From positions 62,001-126,000 of the forward strand of contig MWDI01000016.1 in assembly GCA_002070475.1 (NCBI GenBank): a stretch of 64,000 bases of DNA, read 5' to 3'. Under the pieces are notes generated by a model. The model was not told the DNA's origin and ran no database searches. It was given only the letters and a program-made list of their open reading frames with translations. Source of the DNA: Firmicutes bacterium ADurb.Bin146 (GTDB lineage: Bacteria > Bacillota > Clostridia > DUPQ01). Positions within the stretch are counted from its first letter, which is position 1. Each line of letters opens with the position of its first letter. Positions 8,456 through 16,792 of this stretch are shown here, piece by piece. The position numbers and the translations under genes are program-made.

Positions 8456-9721
8456 ATGAATAAGGAACCCAAGAAGTCAGTAAATCTTGCTTTTGTAGGG
8501 TTGAGCAAGAGGGGAAGCGGGCTTCTGAATATTGTATTACAATCAATGGATGATGTTAATGTTACAGCAGTCTGCGATGTCTATGAAGACAGGGCTAATT
8601 CTGCAGCTGATGCTGTTATGAAAAAAACTTCAAAAAGGCCTTTTGTTACTTTGGATTATAAAGAGCTGCTTGATCGTAAGGATATTGATGCCGTGATTGT
8701 GCCTTCATCATGGGAGACTCATTTCGACATATGTATAGATTTCATGGAAGCAGGGAAATACGCCGCTTCAGAAGTCGGAGGCGCTACGTCTATAGATCAG
8801 TGCTGGCAGCTTGTAAAGACTTATGAAAGAACAAAAATACCTGTCATGATACTGGAGAACTGCTGTTATGGTAAAACTGAAATGACGGTTTTAAATATGG
8901 TTAAGCAAGGTGTTTTTGGCGAGCTTATACATGCACAAGGAGGGTATCAGCATGATTTACGTGCTGAAGTAGCAATGGGCCGGGAAAATCGTCATTACAG
9001 GCTTAATAATTACTTAAACCGTAATGGGGACCTTTATCCAACACATGAATTAGGTCCGATATCCAAATGGTTATCGATAAATAGAGGTAACAGGATGACA
9101 TATCTTTGTTCAATGGCTTCAAAATCAGGTGGTATAAATGAGTGGATTAAAGCACATAAAGGTCATGACTTTGAAAATGCGGATAGAAACTTCGCGCTTG
9201 GGGATGTTGTTACGACAATGATTAAGTGCGCTCATGGGCAGACTATACTATTAATACATGATACCTCTCTTCCAAGACCATATTCCAGAGGCAACAGGCT
9301 TCAGGGTACAAAAGCAATATGGTTAGAAGATAAGATGTCATTTTTTATAGATGGCATAAGTCCTGCTAAGGGCTGGGATCATGAATGGGAAAGTTTTGAA
9401 AAATATTATGAACAGTACGAGCATCCTCTATGGAAATGGTACAGGAATAAAGGTTTAATAGCAGGTCATGACGGGATGGATTATCTATCATTAAGGGCAT
9501 TTTTGGAATCAGTCAAGAATTGTACGGACACGCCTATAGACGCATACGACATGGCTGCGTGGATGAGTATAACATGCTTGTCAGAGGAATCTGTTGCAAT
9601 GGGAGGTCATCCAGTTGCTATTCCGGACTTTACGAACGGAAGGTGGATAAACAAACGGCCAGTTATATATGGCAGGTACTGTCTTGACGAAATTTGTGAG
9701 AATAAATTTTACGAGGATTAA
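8456..9721 (+). CDS. Gfo/Idh/MocA-family protein, GH109-like
   Basis: A 421-residue protein with an N-terminal Rossmann fold (GLSKRGSGLL near residue 15) and a C-terminal oxidoreductase domain. Motifs resemble GH109 glycosidases, which use tightly bound NAD to cleave glycosides by a redox route: ENCCYGKTE near 140, YQHDLR near 163 and GDLYPTHELGP near 196, where the His is probably catalytic. No signal peptide is present, so it should act inside the cell, unlike many GH109 enzymes. It is followed by a broken sugar isomerase, which suggests a small sugar-use operon. Plain sugar dehydrogenase activity is the alternative. Confidence 0.75.
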   Translation: MNKEPKKSVNLAFVGLSKRGSGLLNIVLQSMDDVNVTAVCDVYEDRANSAADAVMKKTSKRPFVTLDYKELLDRKDIDAVIVPSSWETHFDICIDFMEAGKYAASEVGGATSIDQCWQLVKTYERTKIPVMILENCCYGKTEMTVLNMVKQGVFGELIHAQGGYQHDLRAEVAMGRENRHYRLNNYLNRNGDLYPTHELGPISKWLSINRGNRMTYLCSMASKSGGINEWIKAHKGHDFENADRNFALGDVVTTMIKCAHGQTILLIHDTSLPRPYSRGNRLQGTKAIWLEDKMSFFIDGISPAKGWDHEWESFEKYYEQYEHPLWKWYRNKGLIAGHDGMDYLSLRAFLESVKNCTDTPIDAYDMAAWMSITCLSEESVAMGGHPVAIPDFTNGRWINKRPVIYGRYCLDEICENKFYED

Positions 9722-9725
9722 TAAT

Positions 9726-10108
9726 ATGCCAAATGCAAAAACTGAAATGATAACTGGAAGCTGGGCATAACTTCCGGAGGTATTAATCATCTCACATATC
9801 AAAAATATGAAGAAATGGCAAATGCGTCCATAGATGCTATCGAGCTGTCATATAGTTTTGAAAAAGACGTAGGATTTGATATATGCAAACAGATAGATTA
9901 CACTGATAAAACAGATATCCTGTTGTGGTCATTTCATCTTCCATGGCATCATGAGTTATGCAATATAGCTCACATGAATAAAGATATGAGACAAAACGCA
10001 GTTGAGATGGATAAGGAAATAATCAAAAAATGCGTTTCTGTAGGTATAAAATACGGAGTCATCCATCCTTTCGGCGAGCCTATAAGTATAAATGAAAGAC
10101 CTCTGTAG
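9726..10108 (+). pseudogene. Remnant of a sugar phosphate isomerase/epimerase (TIM barrel)
   Basis: The frame from 9752 reads NWKLGITSGGINHLT and continues to 10108, matching the N-terminal ~115 residues of xylose isomerase-like TIM-barrel proteins (about 280 residues when whole). The natural start ATG at 9747 is out of frame by two extra bases (ATG-AT-AAC), so the first codons are frameshifted into an early stop. The 3' part is missing: the frame ends after FGEPISINERPL, and the neighbouring minus-strand gene ends 18 bases later. Both defects point to a decayed gene that once followed the GH109-like gene. Confidence 0.75.
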
Positions 10109-10126
10109 GCACTCCGAATATACAGG

Positions 10127-10636
10127 TTATATAGATTTTTCAAATGCAAAGCGTTCCTTGCCATCTTTAAGATATATGATACCGCAATATATAAAACCGT
10201 TCTTTTGTAACATTTTCTGCATGGGAATGTTGTCTCGATGCGTATCAACGCGTATACTGGCAGCTTTATTGTCATGAGCTAGTTCTTCAGAAAAACTTAC
10301 TATTTTTGATGCTATATTCTGTCCTTTATATTCGTCTTTTACTGCTATGCGGTGTATGACGCAGTAGGGCATATTATCTGTAATCCACACTCCGTCAAAT
10401 ATCCTGTCATATGTCGGTTCGTTTCCTATGAACACTGCTGCTGTAGCAATTATTCTTTTATCTTCTTTTAAAACATAACTAATACTTTTCTGTATATCAT
10501 CAAGTATAACTTCTTTTGAGGGATATCCGTTCTGCCACTGGTCTATATTCATCCTTTTCAGAGCATTTTTAGCTTGAGCGAATATCTCCATAACTATATC
10601 TAATTCAGTTAATTTTGTCTTTTCTATAAAATACAT
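10127..10636 (-). CDS. GNAT family N-acetyltransferase
   Basis: A 169-residue single-domain acetyltransferase. The acetyl-CoA loop appears as DEYKGQNIASKI near residues 99-110, and the C-terminal part has the usual IRVDTHRDN and NGFIYCGI strands. The target is unknown. It starts 16 bases after the Nudix gene and is the last gene of the long feo transcript. Confidence 0.8.
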   Translation of the reverse strand: MYFIEKTKLTELDIVMEIFAQAKNALKRMNIDQWQNGYPSKEVILDDIQKSISYVLKEDKRIIATAAVFIGNEPTYDRIFDGVWITDNMPYCVIHRIAVKDEYKGQNIASKIVSFSEELAHDNKAASIRVDTHRDNIPMQKMLQKNGFIYCGIIYLKDGKERFAFEKSI

Positions 10637-10652
10637 GATAAACCACCTTCAG

Positions 10653-11171
10653 TTATTTGTAGTGCGCTCCTCTTTGGTCTTTAAGGTCATAAAGCAATCC
10701 AATCAGATTCTTGTGATACGGGACAAACATTGTATTATCGATAAGCTTTATAATGGTTTCCTTATCTGCCCATTTTACTGCTGCTACTTCTTCAGGTTGC
10801 AGCTTCAAGGTATCTAAATTCACATCTTCTTCGATTATGTAGTAATCATCAAAACCGAATGCGAAATGCACTGTCAGAAAAGGACGCTTATTTTCAAAAT
10901 CCATTTCCAGTCCTATCTCCTCAAATATCTCCCTTTTAGCGCATGCGCTGCTATCTTCACCCTGTAAAGCGCTTCCTCCTATGGTAACATCCCATAAACC
11001 AGGCCAGCCCTTTTTGAATGGCTGTCTTTGTTGAATAAGCATTTCATTTTTCGAGTTGAATATACACACATGTACGACGATATGATAATCATCCTTATCG
11101 AATTTCTCACCGCGTATTTTAGTTTTACCTAGAGGATGCCTGTTCTTATCATAAAGATCCCAGATTTCCAT
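10653..11171 (-). CDS. Nudix hydrolase (isopentenyl-diphosphate isomerase-like group)
   Basis: A 172-residue Nudix protein. The complete Nudix box runs from G66 to L88: G66, E72, R80, E81, E84, E85 and G87 fit the G-x5-E-x7-R-E-x2-E-E-x-G pattern that binds the metal. The beginning MEIWDLYDKNR is typical of the YfcD/IDI-like branch found in many Bacillota. It should hydrolyse a nucleoside diphosphate-linked compound; the exact substrate is not readable. It lies 30 bases after the DUF3810 gene and 16 before a GNAT gene. Confidence 0.85.
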   Translation of the reverse strand: MEIWDLYDKNRHPLGKTKIRGEKFDKDDYHIVVHVCIFNSKNEMLIQQRQPFKKGWPGLWDVTIGGSALQGEDSSACAKREIFEEIGLEMDFENKRPFLTVHFAFGFDDYYIIEEDVNLDTLKLQPEEVAAVKWADKETIIKLIDNTMFVPYHKNLIGLLYDLKDQRGAHYK

Positions 11172-11201
11172 AAAAGCCTTCTTTCATATAATAAAAGAAT
11201 T

Positions 11202-12323
11202 TTACTGTATTTCTTTTTCAAACCATGCAAGCATTATATCTGTAACTTGTCCATAACTGTAAATTCCGTCAGATTGCCCCTGCGCCTTAAGATATGCGTC
11301 GTTCGTCTTGCTGGATATTTTTGAAATTTTCCCTTCATACCTGTCCCAGTGCTCGGAATATCTGTCATAATCGTGTCTTAATAAATTAGAATAGGTTGCT
11401 GTAAGCTGCTTGTGTAATTCTGCATCTTTTGAGTACAAGGAATTCATTGTGTATATCAATGCCATTGAGTAAGCACTGTATAACAGATTTATATCCTTTG
11501 AATTATTTAAGGTATAAAATGCAAAGAAGTTTGCTTCATCTTCAGAAGTAATCCCATTTCTATGAGCAAGCTCATGAGCACATGTAAAGGGTAAGGCGAT
11601 TGCAAGATTGTTTGAGTTTATATTAGCTTCTCCTGTAAGGAAAATAAAAATTCCTGAGGTCTGCGTATATGACCATGGATTGGAGGCTAGAACATATTTG
11701 GGTATAGCTTCTTCTTTTCCTGTAATTTCACTGACTTTTCTTGCAGTAAGAGAAGCGTTCCTGTTAAATTCATATCCTGTATAATATCCTTGTTCATTTC
11801 GGGTTACTTTTTCTGCCTGTTCATTAGCTTTATCAATAAGATATCTGTTTAATGCGGCTAGTTCCTCGACTGATCTTTCTTTTATGTCTTCTTCACTGAT
11901 ATTAATGTAGTTACTTATTCCTTTGGTATAATACATGCCGCCCCATAACGCATAAAAAAGAAAAGTGATTATGGATACTGTGAGTATCCAGCTGGTTAGA
12001 TATTTGAATAACCTGCCTAGCTTTCCTTTTTTCTTTACTAAGTTGTTTATAAGTATGACCAAGGATATGATGAAGACTAAAGAAATGATGTATATGAGCA
12101 CTTCAGCAACAGAAAATCTGACAAATGAGAATACTTTTGATAACGTATGCATAGCAGTAACAGACCATTTTGTATATACACCGTTTGCAAAATCTGGGAA
12201 TTTCTTAATAACAGTAACCAGTATTACTGATATAAGCGCAAAGCATAAAGAAGCTATAAGCATCCTTAAAGCGATTTGAGCATCGGTATTTTTAATTTTC
12301 TTATTTTTCTTTTTTTTCATCAT
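11202..12323 (-). CDS. DUF3810 membrane protein with HELAH metallopeptidase motif
   Basis: A 373-residue protein with a Lys-rich start, three membrane segments near residues 18-40, 68-93 and 108-128, and a large second half. That half carries HELAH at 250-254, a zinc-peptidase motif, followed by EDEANFFAFY, where a downstream Glu could be the third zinc ligand. This pattern fits DUF3810. It may be a membrane-bound zinc peptidase; activity is inferred. Its start overlaps the 3' end of the small Cys-rich gene by 23 bases, which ties it to the feo operon. Confidence 0.78.
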   Translation of the reverse strand: MMKKKKNKKIKNTDAQIALRMLIASLCFALISVILVTVIKKFPDFANGVYTKWSVTAMHTLSKVFSFVRFSVAEVLIYIISLVFIISLVILINNLVKKKGKLGRLFKYLTSWILTVSIITFLFYALWGGMYYTKGISNYINISEEDIKERSVEELAALNRYLIDKANEQAEKVTRNEQGYYTGYEFNRNASLTARKVSEITGKEEAIPKYVLASNPWSYTQTSGIFIFLTGEANINSNNLAIALPFTCAHELAHRNGITSEDEANFFAFYTLNNSKDINLLYSAYSMALIYTMNSLYSKDAELHKQLTATYSNLLRHDYDRYSEHWDRYEGKISKISSKTNDAYLKAQGQSDGIYSYGQVTDIMLAWFEKEIQ

Positions 12324-12462
12324 TGCATTGTCCGCTGTAAGGGCATGATGAGCATGTATTACATGATGAACAGCCCTTTTTCCGATTCTTTACAAGGTAC
12401 CAGATCACTAAGGTTACTACCAAAGCGACAATTGCTATTATAACATAATCTATAAGTTTCAT
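12301..12462 (-). CDS. FeoB-associated Cys-rich membrane peptide
   Basis: A 53-residue peptide. Residues 4-24 form one membrane helix (a hydrophobic run around IIAIVALVVTLVIWYLV), followed by basic residues and a cysteine cluster CSSCNTCSSC plus one more Cys near the end. This is the layout of the small FeoB-associated Cys-rich proteins. It starts four bases after the feoB stop. The cysteines may bind ferrous iron or an Fe-S cluster at the inner face of FeoB; that function is inferred. Confidence 0.85.
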   Translation of the reverse strand: MKLIDYVIIAIVALVVTLVIWYLVKNRKKGCSSCNTCSSCPYSGQCNDEKKEK

Positions 12463-12466
12463 GATA

Positions 12467-14467
12467 TCACCCTATCAACATTGCTAACTGGTAAAATACC
12501 AGTGCTACTATATAAGCCAGTCCTGTCTGTAAAAGTATTACTACAAACATTGACTTAGTTCCTAATTCCCGTTTTACTGCAGCTACTGTTGCAACACAAG
12601 GAGTATACAAAAGAGTAAAAAGAAGGAAGGAAAAGGCTGAAATTGACGTAAACAGATTTGCTAGCGGTCCCGACATATTATCCATTCCTGTACTTAATAG
12701 CACAGCAAATGTAGATACCACTGCTTCTTTTGCCATAAATCCTGTAATAAGAGCAGTTGAAGCCATCCAGTTACCAAAACCAAGAGGTATAAATATAGGA
12801 GCAATAATGGAACCGATTAATGCAAGAATGCTGTCTTTGCTGTCTTGCACCACGTTAAATCTTATGTCGAATTTATTTAAAAACCATATTATTATGGATG
12901 CAATAAATATTATTGTAAATGCTCTTGTTATGAAATCTTTTGTTTTTTCCCATAATAGAAGCATTGTGTTCTTAAATGTAGGCAACCTGTAATTAGGCAA
13001 CTCCATTATAAAAGGGATAGGATTGCCCTTGAACACTAGTTTTTTGGATATCAAAGCTGCAATAATTGCAAGAACTATACCAATCAGATACATACCGATC
13101 ATAACCAGAGCACGATAATTTTCAAAAAATGCCATTGTAAATACTGCATAGATTGGAAGTTTTGCTGAACAGCTCATAAAAGGCGTCAAAAATATTGTCA
13201 TTTTCTTATCTCTGTCAGAAGTTAATGTGCGAGTAGACATTATTGCTGGAACTGTGCATCCGAATCCGATAAGCATAGGCACAATGCTTTTGCCTGAAAG
13301 TCCGATTTTTCTTAAAAGCTTGTCCATGATAAATGCTACTCTAGCCATGTAACCGGAATCTTCAAGCAAAGACAACAGAAAAAACAAAACAATAATAGTC
13401 GGAACAAAAGATAATACGCTTCCAACACCTGCGAATACTCCATCTATAACCAACGATTCCACAACAGGATTAATACCATATGCTTTTAAGCCTGCTGACG
13501 TTAATACTGCCAAGTTATCTATTGCACCAGAAAGCAAGTCGGAAAGATAGCTGCCTATCACTGCGAAAGTAAGCCAGAAAATCAACATCATTATACCCAG
13601 GAATATTGGTATACCAAATATCTTGTGAGTAAGTAAGTTATCTACCTTTATTGTTTTTGCATGATGCTTGTCAATCTTGGGACGAAGGACAGCTTTTTTG
13701 CATAAATCCTCAATATACTGATATCTCATATCTGCAATTGCTGCCATTCTATCCAAAGATAACTCATTTTCCATTTCAACTATCCCATGTTCAATCATGT
13801 CTTTTTCATTTTTGCCTAAAGCAAGATCTTTCATTATAGGCTCGTCACCTTCTATAATCTTAACGGCTGCAAAAGATGCAGGTATGTTTGCTCTTTGAGC
13901 ATGGTCTTCAAGTATATGCGCTGTAGCATGCAATGTTCTGTGGACTGCGCCGGCACAGAAATCCTGTTTAGGCGGTGTACATCTGTTGCTGACAAGGTTT
14001 ATTACTGCTTGCATAAGGTCTGTTATACCTTCATTCTTATTTGCCGAAATAGGTATTATAGGAACCTTTAGAAACTCACTTAAAGTATCAGTATTTATGA
14101 CTATACCATTCGAATACACTTCATCCATCATGTTGATTGCAATTACCATAGGAATATTAAGCAGCAAAAGCTGCATGGAAAGATAAAGCCCTCTTTCTAG
14201 TGAAGTGCCGTCTATAATGTTAATGATTCCGTCAGGATGTTCTTTTATAAGGAAGTCACGGGTCAGGATTTCTTCTGATGAGTATGGAGATAATGAATAT
14301 ATGCCAGGAAGGTCAACTATTTTTATGGATTTATCAGCTCTATAAATACCTTCTTTCACATCAACAGTGACGCCTGGGAAGTTGCCCACTCGCTGATTTG
14401 AACCGGTTAATTGATTAAAAAGAGTGGTTTTGCCAGAGTTCTGATTACCTGCAAGCGCTATTATCAT
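12467..14467 (-). CDS. feoB: Ferrous iron transporter FeoB
   Basis: The membrane pump or channel for Fe2+ uptake under anaerobic conditions. The N-terminal G domain has G1 GNQNSGKTT at residues 7-15, a G3 DLPG near 56 and G4 NMMD near 112. A spacer follows to about residue 270, then the transmembrane part with the two Gate/Nucleos_tra2-like halves and the conserved GFGCTVPAIMSTRT and GFGNWMAS loops. At 666 residues it is slightly shorter than the ~770-residue E. coli protein, as usual in clostridia. The ATGA overlap with feoA shows translational coupling. Confidence 0.96.
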   Translation of the reverse strand: MIIALAGNQNSGKTTLFNQLTGSNQRVGNFPGVTVDVKEGIYRADKSIKIVDLPGIYSLSPYSSEEILTRDFLIKEHPDGIINIIDGTSLERGLYLSMQLLLLNIPMVIAINMMDEVYSNGIVINTDTLSEFLKVPIIPISANKNEGITDLMQAVINLVSNRCTPPKQDFCAGAVHRTLHATAHILEDHAQRANIPASFAAVKIIEGDEPIMKDLALGKNEKDMIEHGIVEMENELSLDRMAAIADMRYQYIEDLCKKAVLRPKIDKHHAKTIKVDNLLTHKIFGIPIFLGIMMLIFWLTFAVIGSYLSDLLSGAIDNLAVLTSAGLKAYGINPVVESLVIDGVFAGVGSVLSFVPTIIVLFFLLSLLEDSGYMARVAFIMDKLLRKIGLSGKSIVPMLIGFGCTVPAIMSTRTLTSDRDKKMTIFLTPFMSCSAKLPIYAVFTMAFFENYRALVMIGMYLIGIVLAIIAALISKKLVFKGNPIPFIMELPNYRLPTFKNTMLLLWEKTKDFITRAFTIIFIASIIIWFLNKFDIRFNVVQDSKDSILALIGSIIAPIFIPLGFGNWMASTALITGFMAKEAVVSTFAVLLSTGMDNMSGPLANLFTSISAFSFLLFTLLYTPCVATVAAVKRELGTKSMFVVILLQTGLAYIVALVFYQLAMLIG

Positions 14468-14694
14468 AAATTAATCTCCTCAATTTCAACCATTGAAGCA
14501 TCTTCCAGTCTTAAAGTGAGCTCATAACCTCGTAAATATATGCTGATAGGGTCTCCCATAGGCGCTTTTCTTTGCATGTGGATTATAACTTTGGGGGTCA
14601 ATCCCATATCCAAAAGCCTGTGACGTAATCTGCCATTACCTCTTACTGCAATTATTCTTCCATATTTGCCGATACTGAGTTTATCCAATGTCAT
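14464..14694 (-). CDS. feoA: Ferrous iron transport protein FeoA
   Basis: A 76-residue SH3-like cytoplasmic protein that partners FeoB. It shows the family phrases RLLDMGLTP near residue 27 and APMGDPISIYLRGYELTLR near residue 44. It is the first gene of the operon and overlaps feoB by four bases. The ribosome site GGAG lies nine bases upstream. The promoter region carries a DtxR-like box (see 14738-14770). Confidence 0.95.
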   Translation of the reverse strand: MTLDKLSIGKYGRIIAVRGNGRLRHRLLDMGLTPKVIIHMQRKAPMGDPISIYLRGYELTLRLEDASMVEIEEINL

Positions 14695-14710
14695 ATTGCT
14701 TCTCCATATC

Positions 14711-14736
14711 TGGCATGAACAATATTTATCATGCCA
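14711..14736 (-). repeat. Inverted repeat in the feoA leader
   Basis: TGGCATGA at 14711-14718 and TCATGCCA at 14729-14736 are perfect 8-base arms around a 10-base loop. With the predicted start near 14735 the hairpin would form the very 5' end of the feo messenger. It lacks a T-run, so it is not a terminator; it could stabilise the RNA or be a second operator. Confidence 0.5.
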
Positions 14737-14737
14737 A

Positions 14738-14770
14738 TGTTAGGATAACTTATGGCTGTGAGCTAGTCAA
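14738..14770 (-). promoter_or_regulatory. feoA promoter with DtxR-like box
   Basis: On the minus strand TTGACT (14770-14765) and TATCCT (14747-14742) are spaced by 17 bases. The -10 lies inside AGTTATCCTAACA (14750-14738), which agrees at 10 of 13 positions with the core of the DtxR/IdeR operator GGTTAGCCTAACC. A second palindrome, AGCAATTGCT, lies just upstream of the -35. Iron-dependent repression is an inference. Confidence 0.5.
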
Positions 14771-14887
14771 TAAGCAATTGCTAACTCATTAAAAAATCTT
14801 TTTTTTTCACTGTTTATAATACTTAATTTACTGAATGAAGTTGAACTTAATAGAAGAAATAACTATGAAATTGAGCTAAGGTTAGAG

Positions 14888-14916
14888 TTGTCATAAATGA
14901 ATAAAAAAGGCATAAT
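14888..14916 (+). promoter_or_regulatory. Sigma-A promoter of the heparinase-like/GH94 operon
   Basis: TTGTCA at 14888-14893, a 17-base spacer, and CATAAT at 14911-14916, followed by a leader of about 35 bases. Confidence 0.6.
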
Positions 14917-14958
14917 ATAAATAAGGCTGAAAAGCTAATAAATTAAAGGAATTCAAAT

Positions 14959-16791
14959 ATGAGATTGTTTAGCGGTTTTACCTGCAATGAAAAATTAATG
15001 ACAAATGCATGTTTCATTGAGCTTTTAAAAGAAAGTGTGCTCAAAGGAATAGAGAATGTGGATATGCAACAAAGAGAAGAGATGATAAATAAAGCATATA
15101 CTGCTCTTGATACCGCACTACCAATATTAAAAGCAAGCGAATATATGCAGTTTTACTATACTGGCAACCGTACTGACTTCCAAAAACCATATTATCTTAG
15201 AAGGAGCATGCTGATTGATTTGATTCTAGGAGAGCTTTTTGATAGAAAAGGTTGTTTTATCGATAAAATTACTGACCTTACCTGGCTTATTCTAGAAGAA
15301 AGCACATGGGTTATACCGGCTCATAATAGAAATGGATTACCTCTTCTGTATGAGCGTGATGAAGCATCTTATATTGATCTTTTTTCTGCAGCCACAGCTT
15401 CCTTGCTTGCTCTTGTATACATCTTTATTAAAGAATCTATAGATAAAAAGGACAAACAGATATGCATAAGACTTGAAGAAGAGATTGAAGAAAGGATATT
15501 AATTCCTTTTGAAAAGTATGCGAAGAACTGGTGGTATGTAGGATATATTGAAGGTCATAAAATAAACAACTGGAATCCATGGATCCACTCAAACATACTT
15601 TTTACTGCAGCTATATTTGTAAAAAATCATAATAGACTGGTCAGATTATGTGATGATATGCTGCTATATACAGACAACTGGTTGGATACATATGGATCAG
15701 AAGGCGGTTGTGATGAAGGGCCTTCATACTGGGCTGCAGCAGGCGCGTCATATTTTGATTTTCTTGATTTACTATATATGATGTCACAAGGCAAAATAGA
15801 CAAGTTTAAGGATAAGCTTGTATACAATATCGGAGATTATATAAGGAAGATGCATATTTTTGATAAGTATTTCGTTAACTTTGCTGACAGCGGTCCAAAA
15901 CCGGGAAATCTGGATACTCATCTTATATACAGATATGGGAAAATGACTGGTAATAAATCACTGATAGATTTTGCATGCATGTTTGATATGCCTGTCAGAA
16001 TATCATGTTATCATCCATATAGATCGCTTTTAAATATTATCAGTTTTAAGGATTGTTTCTCGGCTTATAAATATACAGCTAAAAACCAGGAGATAATGGA
16101 AGATATTCAGGTTTTTATTTTCCGTAACAAAATGCATTATTTTGCTATAAAGGGCGGGCACAACAGGGAGTCACATAATCATAATGATGTAGGTCACTTT
16201 ATATTATATGAAAAGGATAAACCCGTTATAATCGATACCGGATCGGACACATACAGCAAGAAGACTTTTTCTGATGAAAGGTATACATTGTGGAATATGC
16301 AGTCATCATATCATAACCTGCCAGATATAGCGGGATTCGCTCAGCTTGCAGGTTCAATGTACAAAGCAAAAAATGTTATTTTTGATACAAATAATAGAAC
16401 TGTGTCATTAGAGCTAAAAGAAGCATATCCAAAAGAAGCGGGAATAATATCGTTTATAAGGAAGATAGAGGTTAAGGATGAAATAATTATTGTTCAGGAT
16501 GACATTTCACTGGATAAACAAGGGTATATTGAAGGTCATCTGATGTTGCTTTTGGAACCGGTAATAGATAAAGATGTCGTTTATGTAAACGATACCAAAA
16601 TTGAAATTAAAAACATCCAAACAATCGAATACGAGAAAATATCAATCTTAAATGTTATAGGGCTTAATACTGGTGTTCCTGAAAGAGGAGAAATGGCTAA
16701 AGCATGGGATGCGGATTTTTTGTTCAGGGTAAAAACCGGAATAAGATCAGATAAAGTATGTATGAAATATATAATCAGCAGGAGGGACTAA
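14959..16791 (+). CDS. Heparinase II/III-like protein (polysaccharide lyase-type)
   Basis: A 610-residue protein with no signal peptide. The first ~350 residues form an alpha/alpha toroid with segments such as NNWNPWIHSN and CDEGPSYW, where Tyr and His of lyases usually lie. The C-terminal beta-sandwich carries ESHNHNDVGHF near residue 404, the hallmark of the heparinase II/III C-terminal domain with metal-binding His. Members degrade uronic acid-containing polymers by beta-elimination or act as exo-oligosaccharide enzymes. The GH94 gene starts one base after its stop, so the two are likely partners acting inside the cell on an imported oligosaccharide. The substrate is unknown. Confidence 0.8.
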   Translation: MRLFSGFTCNEKLMTNACFIELLKESVLKGIENVDMQQREEMINKAYTALDTALPILKASEYMQFYYTGNRTDFQKPYYLRRSMLIDLILGELFDRKGCFIDKITDLTWLILEESTWVIPAHNRNGLPLLYERDEASYIDLFSAATASLLALVYIFIKESIDKKDKQICIRLEEEIEERILIPFEKYAKNWWYVGYIEGHKINNWNPWIHSNILFTAAIFVKNHNRLVRLCDDMLLYTDNWLDTYGSEGGCDEGPSYWAAAGASYFDFLDLLYMMSQGKIDKFKDKLVYNIGDYIRKMHIFDKYFVNFADSGPKPGNLDTHLIYRYGKMTGNKSLIDFACMFDMPVRISCYHPYRSLLNIISFKDCFSAYKYTAKNQEIMEDIQVFIFRNKMHYFAIKGGHNRESHNHNDVGHFILYEKDKPVIIDTGSDTYSKKTFSDERYTLWNMQSSYHNLPDIAGFAQLAGSMYKAKNVIFDTNNRTVSLELKEAYPKEAGIISFIRKIEVKDEIIIVQDDISLDKQGYIEGHLMLLLEPVIDKDVVYVNDTKIEIKNIQTIEYEKISILNVIGLNTGVPERGEMAKAWDADFLFRVKTGIRSDKVCMKYIISRRD

Positions 16792-16792
16792 A

